This document shows positions 1 through 7,323 of a DNA stretch of 9,856 nt, in pieces. Both the position numbers and the translations under genes were made by a program. The stretch lies in assembly GCA_036736205.1 (NCBI GenBank), contig DAINMX010000243.1, positions 1-9,856 on the forward strand, written 5' to 3'. How positions within the stretch are numbered: the stretch's first letter is position 1; each line of letters begins with the position of its first letter. Under the pieces are notes generated by a model that saw nothing but the letters and a program-made list of their open reading frames with translations, did not search any database and was not told the DNA's origin. Source of the stretch: XYA12-FULL-58-9 sp001798605 (GTDB lineage Bacteria; Myxococcota; XYA12-FULL-58-9).

Positions 1-130
1 ACTTGGCCATGCCCTTTGATTCTGACCACTTCGTCATCGCTGCGGTCAGCGTCGTTTTGCCGTGATCCACGTGACCAATCGTCCCCACATTCACGTGCGG
101 TTTGGTACGTTTGAATTTCTCCTTGGCCAT
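1..130 (-). CDS. tuf: Elongation factor Tu, N-terminal fragment
   Basis: This is the first 43 codons of EF-Tu, the GTPase that carries aminoacyl-tRNA to the ribosomal A site; the rest lies beyond the left edge. The translation starts MAKEKFKRTKPHVNVGTIGH and continues into the G1/P-loop GHVDHGKTT (about residues 19-27), which is diagnostic of EF-Tu. The ATG is preceded by GAGGAG with a 7-nt spacer. The gene follows fusA by 21 bp, the usual end of the str operon (rpsL-rpsG-fusA-tuf), so it is probably co-transcribed. After LTAAMTK the fragment reads WSESKGMAK rather than the common VLA-type continuation; this helix is variable between phyla and gives no reason to doubt the assignment. Whether a second tuf copy exists cannot be seen here. 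Confidence 0.97.
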   Translation of the reverse strand, partial: MAKEKFKRTKPHVNVGTIGHVDHGKTTLTAAMTKWSESKGMAK

Positions 131-151
131 CGAAAGTCTCCTCTCGTCCCT

Positions 152-2233
<2,082 letters not shown>

Positions 2234-2292
2234 CGTAACGTTCTCGCGAGCTTCCCTTTGACCGCCAGTCTTTCGGGCAATAACTTTCCCTC

Positions 2293-2308
2293 CATCACAA
2301 TTGTGATG
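2293..2308. repeat. 16-bp perfect palindrome upstream of fusA
   Basis: CATCACAATTGTGATG is self-complementary over its full 16 bases and lies about 60 bases upstream of the fusA ATG. As DNA it could be a dimeric regulator site. As RNA it would form a 6-bp stem with an AAUU loop. On the transcribed strand it is followed directly by GGAGGG, the best Shine-Dalgarno match in the leader, but this is too far (about 55 nt) from the fusA start to serve it. Function is unknown; chance occurrence of one such palindrome in about 10 kb is not negligible. Confidence 0.45.
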
Positions 2309-2375
2309 CAGCGAAAAGTCGCTCATGGGCGGAATCGCCGTCCCATGTGCCCTTGCGGTCACTGTTTCCATGGTT

Positions 2376-2401
2376 TGTCAAAGAGCAACTGCTCGCAGTT
2401 G
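2376..2401 (-). promoter_or_regulatory. Hairpin plus boxA-like antitermination motif in the rpsG-fusA gap
   Basis: Reading the minus strand, a perfect hairpin CAACTG-CGAG-CAGTTG (2386-2401, 6-bp stem, 4-nt loop) runs straight into TGCTCTTTGACA (2376-2387). The latter differs at one of 12 positions from the boxA of E. coli rRNA leaders (TGCTCTTTAACA), which binds NusB-NusE (S10) and helps RNA polymerase resist termination. The order hairpin then boxA is that of boxB-boxA in rRNA operon leaders. Its placement inside a ribosomal operon, just after rpsG, suggests control of read-through into fusA-tuf. The sequence match is direct; the function is inferred. The TTGACA inside it could be mistaken for a -35 box, but no -10 follows at suitable spacing. 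Confidence 0.5.
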
Positions 2402-2415
2402 GGTGTAGTTCACCC
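2401..2415 (-). other. Small hairpin just downstream of rpsG
   Basis: On the minus strand GGGTG-AACTA-CACCC forms a 5-bp, mostly GC stem with a 5-nt loop, starting about 19 nt after the rpsG stop codon. It abuts the next hairpin (2386-2401) at one base. No U-tract follows, so it is not a classical intrinsic terminator. It could be an attenuator, pause site or mRNA-processing signal, or part of a protein-binding leader. Confidence 0.4.
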
Positions 2416-2433
2416 CTTACGAGCCTCCATGTA

Positions 2434-2907
2434 TTACCACCTATAATGAGCAAAGGCTTTGTTCGCCTCAGCCATCTTGTGCGTATCCTCACGTTTCTTA
2501 ACTGCTGAACCACGGTTGTTCGCTGCATCGAGAAGCTCATTGGCCATCCGCTCGGCCGCGGTCTTCTCACTGCGGGCGCGCGAATAGTTGATGAGCCAGC
2601 GCATCGCGAGGGCAGTGCGACGCTCAGGGCGAACCTCAACCGGAACCTGATAGGTCGCACCACCAACCCGGCGGCTCTTGACCTCGACCATCGGTTTGAC
2701 GTTGTCGAGCGCCTTCTTGAAAATCTTCAACGGCTCCTCGCCACCACCACGCTCGGCAAGAATATCGAACGCACCATAGACGACGCCTTCTGCGGTGTTC
2801 TTCTTACCATTCCACATGATGACGTTCATGAACTTGGCAACCAGCCTGTCCCCATATCGAGGGTCGGGGATAATCTTCCGCTTAGGAACCTCACGACGAC
2901 GTGGCAT
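2434..2907 (-). CDS. rpsG: 30S ribosomal protein S7
   Basis: S7 is a primary 16S rRNA-binding protein that nucleates assembly of the 30S head and lines the E site. The 157-residue product starts MPRRREVPKRKIIPDPRYGD and contains family-typical stretches such as VAKFMNVIMWNGKK (about 24-37), GGATYQVPVEVRPERR (about 102-117) and the C-terminal KREDTHKMAEANKAFAHYRW. Length matches the bacterial family (about 156). The ATG has a clear AGGAG 6 nt upstream. It begins 13 bp after the rpsL stop, so the two are certainly co-transcribed. In E. coli S7 represses its own operon by binding the rpsL-rpsG junction; the junction here is too short for that structure, so any autoregulation would have to use another site, for instance the structured gap after this gene. 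Confidence 0.98.
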   Translation of the reverse strand: MPRRREVPKRKIIPDPRYGDRLVAKFMNVIMWNGKKNTAEGVVYGAFDILAERGGGEEPLKIFKKALDNVKPMVEVKSRRVGGATYQVPVEVRPERRTALAMRWLINYSRARSEKTAAERMANELLDAANNRGSAVKKREDTHKMAEANKAFAHYRW

Positions 2908-2920
2908 GATCTACTCCTGG

Positions 2921-3292
2921 TCAGCTCGGCCGCTTGGCGCCGTATTTGGAACGTCCCTGCCGTCGACCTTCAACGCCAACTGCATCCAGAGTTCCACGAA
3001 TGATGTGGTATCGAACACCGGGAAGGTCTTTGACGCGGCCACCACGCAAGAGAACAACTGAGTGCTCTTGGAGGTTGTGACCCACACCAGGAATGTACGT
3101 GGTGACCTCAAAGCCATTGGTCAAACGCACACGCGCAACCTTGCGCAGTGCGCTGTTTGGCTTTTTTGGGGTCGACGTGTAGACACGTACGCAAACGCCG
3201 CGCCGTTGCGGACACTGCTGCAAAGCGGGTGTCGCGTTCTTTTCCCGGGGCTTTCGGCGACCGTGGCGAACGAGCTGACTAATGGTCGGCAT
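2921..3292 (-). CDS. rpsL: 30S ribosomal protein S12
   Basis: S12 sits at the decoding centre and controls translational accuracy. The product is 123 residues (family about 124), starting MPTISQLVRHGRRKPREKNA and ending RSKYGAKRPS, with the conserved core TPKKPNSALRKVARVRLTNG (about 41-60) and GGRVKDLPGVRYH (about 84-96). Lys43 and Lys88, whose substitutions classically give streptomycin resistance, are both wild type, so the sequence predicts a streptomycin-sensitive S12. Asp89, the methylthiolated residue in E. coli, is also present. The ATG at 3292 was chosen for its match to the family N-terminus and an AGAAGG about 7 nt upstream; a TTG five codons earlier has no such support. It is the first gene of the operon, with promoter and leader hairpin just upstream. 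Confidence 0.99.
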   Translation of the reverse strand: MPTISQLVRHGRRKPREKNATPALQQCPQRRGVCVRVYTSTPKKPNSALRKVARVRLTNGFEVTTYIPGVGHNLQEHSVVLLRGGRVKDLPGVRYHIIRGTLDAVGVEGRRQGRSKYGAKRPS

Positions 3293-3347
3293 CTCACACC
3301 TTCTCAATCTTCAATCAATCCGCGAACACGGGCTTTTCCGGTCCACG

Positions 3348-3383
3348 GCTCCGCACCAGGACAGACTCCTGGCAAAACGGAGC
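3348..3383 (-). promoter_or_regulatory. Two-tier hairpin at the 5' end of the rpsL operon leader
   Basis: On the minus strand, GCTCCG (3378-3383) pairs with CGGAGC (3348-3353). Inside it, CCAGGA (3367-3372) pairs with TCCTGG (3356-3361) around a GTCTG loop, with a 5-nt/2-nt asymmetric internal loop between the stems. All 12 pairs are Watson-Crick. The predicted transcription start (about 3382) falls at the outer edge, so the mRNA would begin with this structure. Possible roles are protection of the 5' end, binding of a ribosomal protein for autoregulation, or an RNA-polymerase-contacting leader. No U-tract follows, so it is not a terminator. The structure is seen; the role is inferred. Confidence 0.5.
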
Positions 3384-3388
3384 GCGCC

Positions 3389-3417
3389 TTTTAACTGAGG
3401 ATCGTAACCTATGTCAA
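3389..3417 (-). promoter_or_regulatory. Sigma-70-type promoter of the rpsL-rpsG-fusA-tuf operon
   Basis: The minus strand has a perfect TTGACA (3412-3417), a 17-bp spacer and TTAAAA (3389-3394) as a weaker -10. Expected start is around 3382, giving a leader of about 90 nt before the rpsL ATG. This is the best promoter match upstream of rpsL. Confidence 0.6.
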
Positions 3418-3439
3418 GGAGAAACGGTGCCTTTTCTCC
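3418..3439. repeat. Short inverted repeat next to the rpsL -35 box
   Basis: GGAGAAA (3418-3424) and TTTCTCC (3433-3439) form a 7-bp inverted repeat with an 8-bp centre, directly upstream of the rpsL promoter -35. It might be an operator or activator site, but such a short repeat can arise by chance. The remaining stretch up to the TonB promoter (3440-3513) shows nothing recognisable. Confidence 0.25.
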
Positions 3440-3513
3440 AGCCCGTGGTGACTGGCACAGGCGCGATACGATTGGAGGCCAGCCGGTCCCACAAACTACG
3501 AAATTCGCGCGCC

Positions 3514-3542
3514 TTGACGACTTCGTCTGCGGTGGCTACGCT
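3514..3542 (+). promoter_or_regulatory. Candidate promoter of the TonB-family gene
   Basis: TTGACG (3514-3519), a 17-bp spacer and TACGCT (3537-3542) fit the degenerate TTGACN-17-TANNNT pattern of high-GC proteobacterial housekeeping promoters. Transcription would start near 3549, just past the TTG at 3545, which argues against that codon as the start and for the GTG at 3632. It diverges from the str promoter, with about 100 bp between the two -35 boxes. Confidence 0.45.
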
Positions 3543-3616
3543 TTTTGTTGATATATGGGAACGGGCGAATAGACCTCGCCTACAGTGCGTTGTCACAAGA
3601 GTGGTCACCCATCACC

Positions 3617-3622
3617 AAGAGG
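3617..3622 (+). promoter_or_regulatory. Ribosome-binding site deciding the GTG start at 3632
   Basis: AAGAGG lies 9 nt before GTG 3632. The upstream in-frame TTG codons (3545, 3590) lack any comparable site, and the first in-frame ATG (3689) would begin inside the membrane helix. Confidence 0.45.
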
Positions 3623-3631
3623 CAGAAGACT

Positions 3632-4822
3632 GTGGGTCCCAAGCATCTCCGCAGACAGCAGCAAGCCAACAAGAGGTTGGGTTGGGCCATGGGTCTCGCG
3701 CTCTTGTTCCACATCGCCGGGGCACCGCTTCTGGTGCCCTTGCTTCCCAAGGCTCCACCCGCGACAAACAAACCGCGCAAGCTGAAGATTGTGACATTGG
3801 CTTCATCAAACCCCAAGGTCAAGCCTCCCCGGTTGCGCAAACCGGCACCCAAGTCTGAGATTGAGCAGAAAGAGAAGGAGGAGATCGAAAAGCAGGCTGA
3901 GAAGCTTGAGGGCCAAGTTGTGGATATCCCTCCGAGCCCCAATGACACGCCGCCACAGGAGGCTCGGTACCTCTCGGAATACAACACCAGTACCGAACGA
4001 GAAACCAGAAGCCGTCACGCCGACAAAGTGACGCAAAACTCAATGAGTGAGCAAACCACCAGTCGCCAAGCGGAGCTGGCAGACAGCAGACCAGCACAGG
4101 ACCACACCACGGCCCTCGAGATCGGTCCCGAGACTGATCGAAAACCCACTGAGAAGAAACAGGGGAGTCAGGCAACGGTCTTCGAGCTTCCCGAAATAAA
4201 CAAGCGCGATCGACTCGCACTGCATCTCGATCCTGAGCTCGGTAGACTCCACAACCAAAAGGAGACCGAGGCCATCAAAGGCGCGGGGAAGAGATTGAAG
4301 CTCTCGTTCGGTGATGACGAAGATCTCGTGGAGCGAGGTAGCGCGCCCGAACGTGCCCTCCAGGTCGCCGACCTCGTACCATCGGTGGGTGTTCTTGCCC
4401 GCCTGAGCGGCAACCCTGCCAACGATCATTTGGAGGACCTCGAAGAAGGTGAAGGTACATTCCTCAACTCGCGAGAGTTCAAGTATGCGTCTTTCTTTAA
4501 CCGCATGAAACGCGGTGTCTCACAACATTGGGATCCCATCGCGGAATACCGTCGGCGTGATCCCAGCGGCAATATCTACGGCTATCGATCGCGTGTCACA
4601 GTGCTCAACGTTACACTTGCCCCGGACGGATCGCTCAAGACCGTCGAAGTCCAACGCTCGAGCGGTGTCGACTTCCTCGACCGCGAGGCCGTCGCGGCCT
4701 TCCAACGGGCGCAGCCATTCCCCAACCCCCCGAAAGGACTGATCAGCGAAGACCGCATCGTCTTTCCCTTTGGATTCCACGTCGACTTCTCAAACGCTGG
4801 TGGTTTGCGGCTTCCGTTCTAG
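3632..4822 (+). CDS. TonB-family energy transducer-like protein
   Basis: Probable inner-membrane protein that spans the periplasm and passes proton-motive energy to an outer-membrane partner, as TonB or TolA do with ExbBD/TolQR. With the GTG start it has 396 residues. They form a short basic cytoplasmic tail (KHLRRQQQANKR), one membrane helix (about 16-38), a Pro/Lys-rich segment, a charged helical stretch (about 75-95), and a segment like QVVDIPPSP...ARYLSEYNTSTERETRS (about 95-127) that I associate with myxobacterial TonB-like proteins. A long hydrophilic, probably extended region follows. The C-terminal TonB/TolA-type domain (about 283-386) includes YASFFNRMKRGVSQHW, VTLAPDGSLKTVEVQRSSGV, the DREAVAAFQ helix and PFPNPP. 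Domain type is clear; TonB versus TolA role, and the partner, are not. No exbB/exbD or receptor gene is in the window. It is divergent from rpsL and converges on the next gene with a 16-bp gap. Confidence 0.82.
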   Translation: MGPKHLRRQQQANKRLGWAMGLALLFHIAGAPLLVPLLPKAPPATNKPRKLKIVTLASSNPKVKPPRLRKPAPKSEIEQKEKEEIEKQAEKLEGQVVDIPPSPNDTPPQEARYLSEYNTSTERETRSRHADKVTQNSMSEQTTSRQAELADSRPAQDHTTALEIGPETDRKPTEKKQGSQATVFELPEINKRDRLALHLDPELGRLHNQKETEAIKGAGKRLKLSFGDDEDLVERGSAPERALQVADLVPSVGVLARLSGNPANDHLEDLEEGEGTFLNSREFKYASFFNRMKRGVSQHWDPIAEYRRRDPSGNIYGYRSRVTVLNVTLAPDGSLKTVEVQRSSGVDFLDREAVAAFQRAQPFPNPPKGLISEDRIVFPFGFHVDFSNAGGLRLPF

Positions 4823-4838
4823 GCGGCACGCGAGAAGG

Positions 4839-7319
4839 TCACTTGGACTCGGCCAGCCCCTTGAGAGCTTGCTCAACCTCTTTGGCTTGCGGCGAATTCG
4901 GCGCGAGCTCGAGGAAACGCTCGAAGGCTTTCTTCGCACCAGCGATATTGCCGGCCTCCCAAAGAGCCGATCCCAGGAGCCGGGCAGCTCGAGAATTCTT
5001 GGGGTTCAGCTGCAACGCCCTCTGCAACTCGGCAACGGCATCTCGATTCTCGCCGAGATCAAAATACACAGATCCCAACTCCGTGGCGATTCGGTCGCTC
5101 GAAGGATCAGCGCGGGCGGCGTTCTTGAGAGTTTTCGCCGCAGCACGCACAAAACCTTTGCGGAGCTGAGCACGTCCCTCCTCGAGCAAATCACTCGCCG
5201 TCGGTTTGGCTGGCCTTACTTGGGTCTCAACCGCCTCGGTCTCTGGCACCTCGGTCTCGGGTGCCTCGGCCTCAGGCACCTGCATCACTGCGGCCTCACC
5301 CATGGGCGCCACTTCCTCGGGCACGGTGCCCTCAGGCGCACTGCCCTTGTGCACGATTGGCTCGGCTACACGAGTTGGGACCGAAGCGTCGACATCGACG
5401 CCCGCTGGTGCCAGAAAGAAGAGAAGGGCACCTGCCGCCAACACCAACGCCGACAACCCGAGGGCAATGCCCAAAAACACGCCCTTCAGTGCACTTCGCG
5501 CGACCACACTCGATTCAGAGTCTTGAGAAGTCCGCGATGTTCCCTCCAATTCCCTCCGTCCGCCGACCGGTGCACCCGGCGGCAAGACCAGCGATGCAAC
5601 TGGACTCTCCTCCGTCTCGTGTGGTGCCGCAAATGGGGTGGGTGAGGCCTCGTCTGGAGATCCTATCGCGAATGGAGCAGGTTCGTCCGCGGGATTCTGA
5701 GCAGACTCCGGAGGAGGCGCTTCGCTCGTTGGGGCTTGCACGGGCGCTGTAACCAAGTCGGTCTCTTCTGTCGTTGGATCCTGCGCGTGCGCTGGTGCTA
5801 AGTCAGGACCTTCTGCCGGGACAGACACGGTCTCTTCTGTCGATGCGGCGACAGAGGCCGCACCTGACTCACTTGCTGGCACCAGACCGACCGCATCCAT
5901 CGACTCCATCGACGTCGGCAACACTTCGTCCAAATTCTCTGCCGGCAACGGGGCCGCCGCATCCTGCGACACGACTTCGGAAAGTGGTGCCACACCTGAT
6001 TCTTGCGTCTCTGTCGGTGGCTCGATCTCGTCCTCGGATGGTGGCTCTTCGCTCTGAGCGGGTTCGCCAAAGAACAGAGTCTCTGACGCACCACTGTAGA
6101 TCTCGGGTTCGGCCACAACAGGTGACACTGCGTCCGATTCCAATGACTGGCTGTCTTCAGACAAAAATCCGAGATCGAGGCCGTCGAGATCGACGCCTGA
6201 AAAATCAGGACGCGCCCCAGAGCCCTCGGGGAGATTGTCCCGATCGGGCTCACCCTCGGGCAACATCATAGTAAGCAGACGTGCCTGGTCCCTTTTCTTG
6301 CGTTGCAGTCGCTCCAAACTGTCGGAAGCGCAGAGGAGCTGCCCATGCACAACTGCAGTCGCTCGACGTTCATCTTCGAGGTCGGCTTTCTTCTGCACCA
6401 ACTCAGCCTTGAGCGCAGCCAAGCGCGCCGGCAGATCCGCGCCGCGTTGCTCCTCGGCATTCCTCCGCAGAGCTTCCAGCTGCTCTTCCAGCTCCATGGC
6501 TCTGCATCGAGCGGGCTCAACGGATGCCTCTCCTTGTGTTTCGGTATCGGCAACCTGTCGCTGCAGTTCGGCCAATTCCGACGCAAGCCTCTCGACCTCC
6601 ACTCGAAGTGGGCCCAACACCGTCTCTTGCTCAGCGAGCAACTGCTGGTGCGCCAACACTGCGGCATCAAGTCGCGCCTTGGCCTCCGCCACCGCTTCGC
6701 CTAATTCACACGCACGCGCCTGACTTGCTCTCTGATCTCGTTCTTCGGCGCGCAGCTCCTCACATCTTTGCGACAGGTCGCGAACGTGACGGTCGAGATC
6801 ACCGTTGCCCAAGGAGCGTCTCTCTCCCTCAAGCCGTTCCACCAATGCACGCGTCGCGCGGTCATCCTCTGAGTAGCCTTGCAACTGACTGGCGAGGCTG
6901 CACCGCCGATCTTCAGCGTGCTGCAATCGCGCACGTAGCTCAACCAGCGAACGCTCCAGGGTGTCGGCGTCCTCTGGGATCTGGAGAGCCTCGAGGCTCC
7001 CTGCGTGCTCGGCGATCACTGCGGCCAAGCCATCGCGCGCCTCGTTGGTGAGCTGTATCAAGCGCACACCCATCCCCACAGGCACACTTTGACCAGAGGA
7101 TTGGTCGATTTCAATGTCGAACACGCGCCCGGTGAGCGGTACCACTTCAACCTCTGACACCAGCAGATCAACTTTGACCTCAGTGTCGATGGGTAACACA
7201 TTGCTGGTATGCAACGAGAGATATCCACGTTGCAGCGACTGCAGGATGTCGGCGCGCTCATCAGAAGCGATGCGCACCTGAAAGGTCGGCGGAGTTTGTT
7301 GGGCACCTGGTGCGACCAT
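4839..7319 (-). CDS. PilZ-like / coiled-coil / single-TM / TPR scaffold protein
   Basis: An 826-residue multidomain protein I cannot match to a named gene. From the N-terminus it has a PilZ-like beta-barrel (about 8-105; GYLSLHTSNVLPIDTEVKVDL and GMGVRLIQLTNEARDGL recall GGLFLET...P.GT.V...GMGVRF of myxobacterial PilZ domains) and a long Glu/Arg/Leu-rich coiled coil (about 119-348). An acidic Pro/Glu/Ser/Ala-rich linker, probably disordered (about 355-608), is followed by one membrane helix (about 613-637, GVFLGIALGLSALVLAAGALLFF after RSALK), a Pro-Glu linker and about three TPRs to the end. With no signal peptide and basic residues before the helix, the N-terminus should be cytoplasmic and the TPRs periplasmic. 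PilZ domains often bind cyclic di-GMP, but the usual RxxxR and [D/N]xSxxG residues are not evident, so it may serve as a protein-interaction domain. ATG 7319 has AAGGG 7 nt upstream; an AGGAGG touching the ATG is too close. The preceding gene's stop is 4 bp away, so coupled translation is likely. Confidence 0.72.
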   Translation of the reverse strand: MVAPGAQQTPPTFQVRIASDERADILQSLQRGYLSLHTSNVLPIDTEVKVDLLVSEVEVVPLTGRVFDIEIDQSSGQSVPVGMGVRLIQLTNEARDGLAAVIAEHAGSLEALQIPEDADTLERSLVELRARLQHAEDRRCSLASQLQGYSEDDRATRALVERLEGERRSLGNGDLDRHVRDLSQRCEELRAEERDQRASQARACELGEAVAEAKARLDAAVLAHQQLLAEQETVLGPLRVEVERLASELAELQRQVADTETQGEASVEPARCRAMELEEQLEALRRNAEEQRGADLPARLAALKAELVQKKADLEDERRATAVVHGQLLCASDSLERLQRKKRDQARLLTMMLPEGEPDRDNLPEGSGARPDFSGVDLDGLDLGFLSEDSQSLESDAVSPVVAEPEIYSGASETLFFGEPAQSEEPPSEDEIEPPTETQESGVAPLSEVVSQDAAAPLPAENLDEVLPTSMESMDAVGLVPASESGAASVAASTEETVSVPAEGPDLAPAHAQDPTTEETDLVTAPVQAPTSEAPPPESAQNPADEPAPFAIGSPDEASPTPFAAPHETEESPVASLVLPPGAPVGGRRELEGTSRTSQDSESSVVARSALKGVFLGIALGLSALVLAAGALLFFLAPAGVDVDASVPTRVAEPIVHKGSAPEGTVPEEVAPMGEAAVMQVPEAEAPETEVPETEAVETQVRPAKPTASDLLEEGRAQLRKGFVRAAAKTLKNAARADPSSDRIATELGSVYFDLGENRDAVAELQRALQLNPKNSRAARLLGSALWEAGNIAGAKKAFERFLELAPNSPQAKEVEQALKGLAESK
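5233..5282. repeat. 15-bp tandem microrepeat in the periplasmic linker
   Basis: About 3.3 imperfect copies of a 15-bp unit (GCCTCGGTCTCTGGC, ACCTCGGTCTCGGGT, GCCTCGGCCTCAGGC, ACCTG...) encode PEAEAPETEVPETEAVETQV-type sequence between the membrane helix and the TPRs. The unit is a multiple of three, so copy-number change would lengthen or shorten the spacer without breaking the frame. Confidence 0.6.
5759..5842. repeat. Pair of identical 15-bp direct repeats in the acidic linker
   Basis: CGGTCTCTTCTGTCG occurs at 5759-5773 and 5828-5842, 69 bp apart (23 codons, in frame). It encodes the two (S/T)TEET motifs of the cytoplasmic linker. This looks like a diverged 23-residue duplication within a low-complexity region. 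Confidence 0.5.
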
Positions 7320-7323
7320 CCTC

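Noticed and set aside
2353..2381. TTGACA (2376-2381) as the -35 of an internal fusA promoter
   Set aside because: No acceptable -10 lies 15-19 bp downstream (CCGCAA at 17 bp). The match is better explained as part of the boxA-like motif.
2921..3292. Possible streptomycin-resistance allele of rpsL
   Set aside because: Lys43 and Lys88 are both wild type and the surrounding sequence is canonical.
3414..3608. A 64-codon minus-strand frame upstream of rpsL
   Set aside because: It overlaps the rpsL -35 box, lacks an ATG start with a ribosome-binding site, and resembles nothing known to me.
3427..3858. A 143-codon plus-strand frame covering the divergent intergenic region
   Set aside because: It crosses the candidate promoter and overlaps the TonB-family gene in another frame, with no domain and no ribosome-binding site.
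4770..5645. A 291-codon plus-strand open frame opposite the scaffold gene
   Set aside because: Its low-complexity Leu/Gly/Arg composition mirrors the Pro/Glu/Ala-rich linker on the other strand; it also overlaps the TonB-family gene end.
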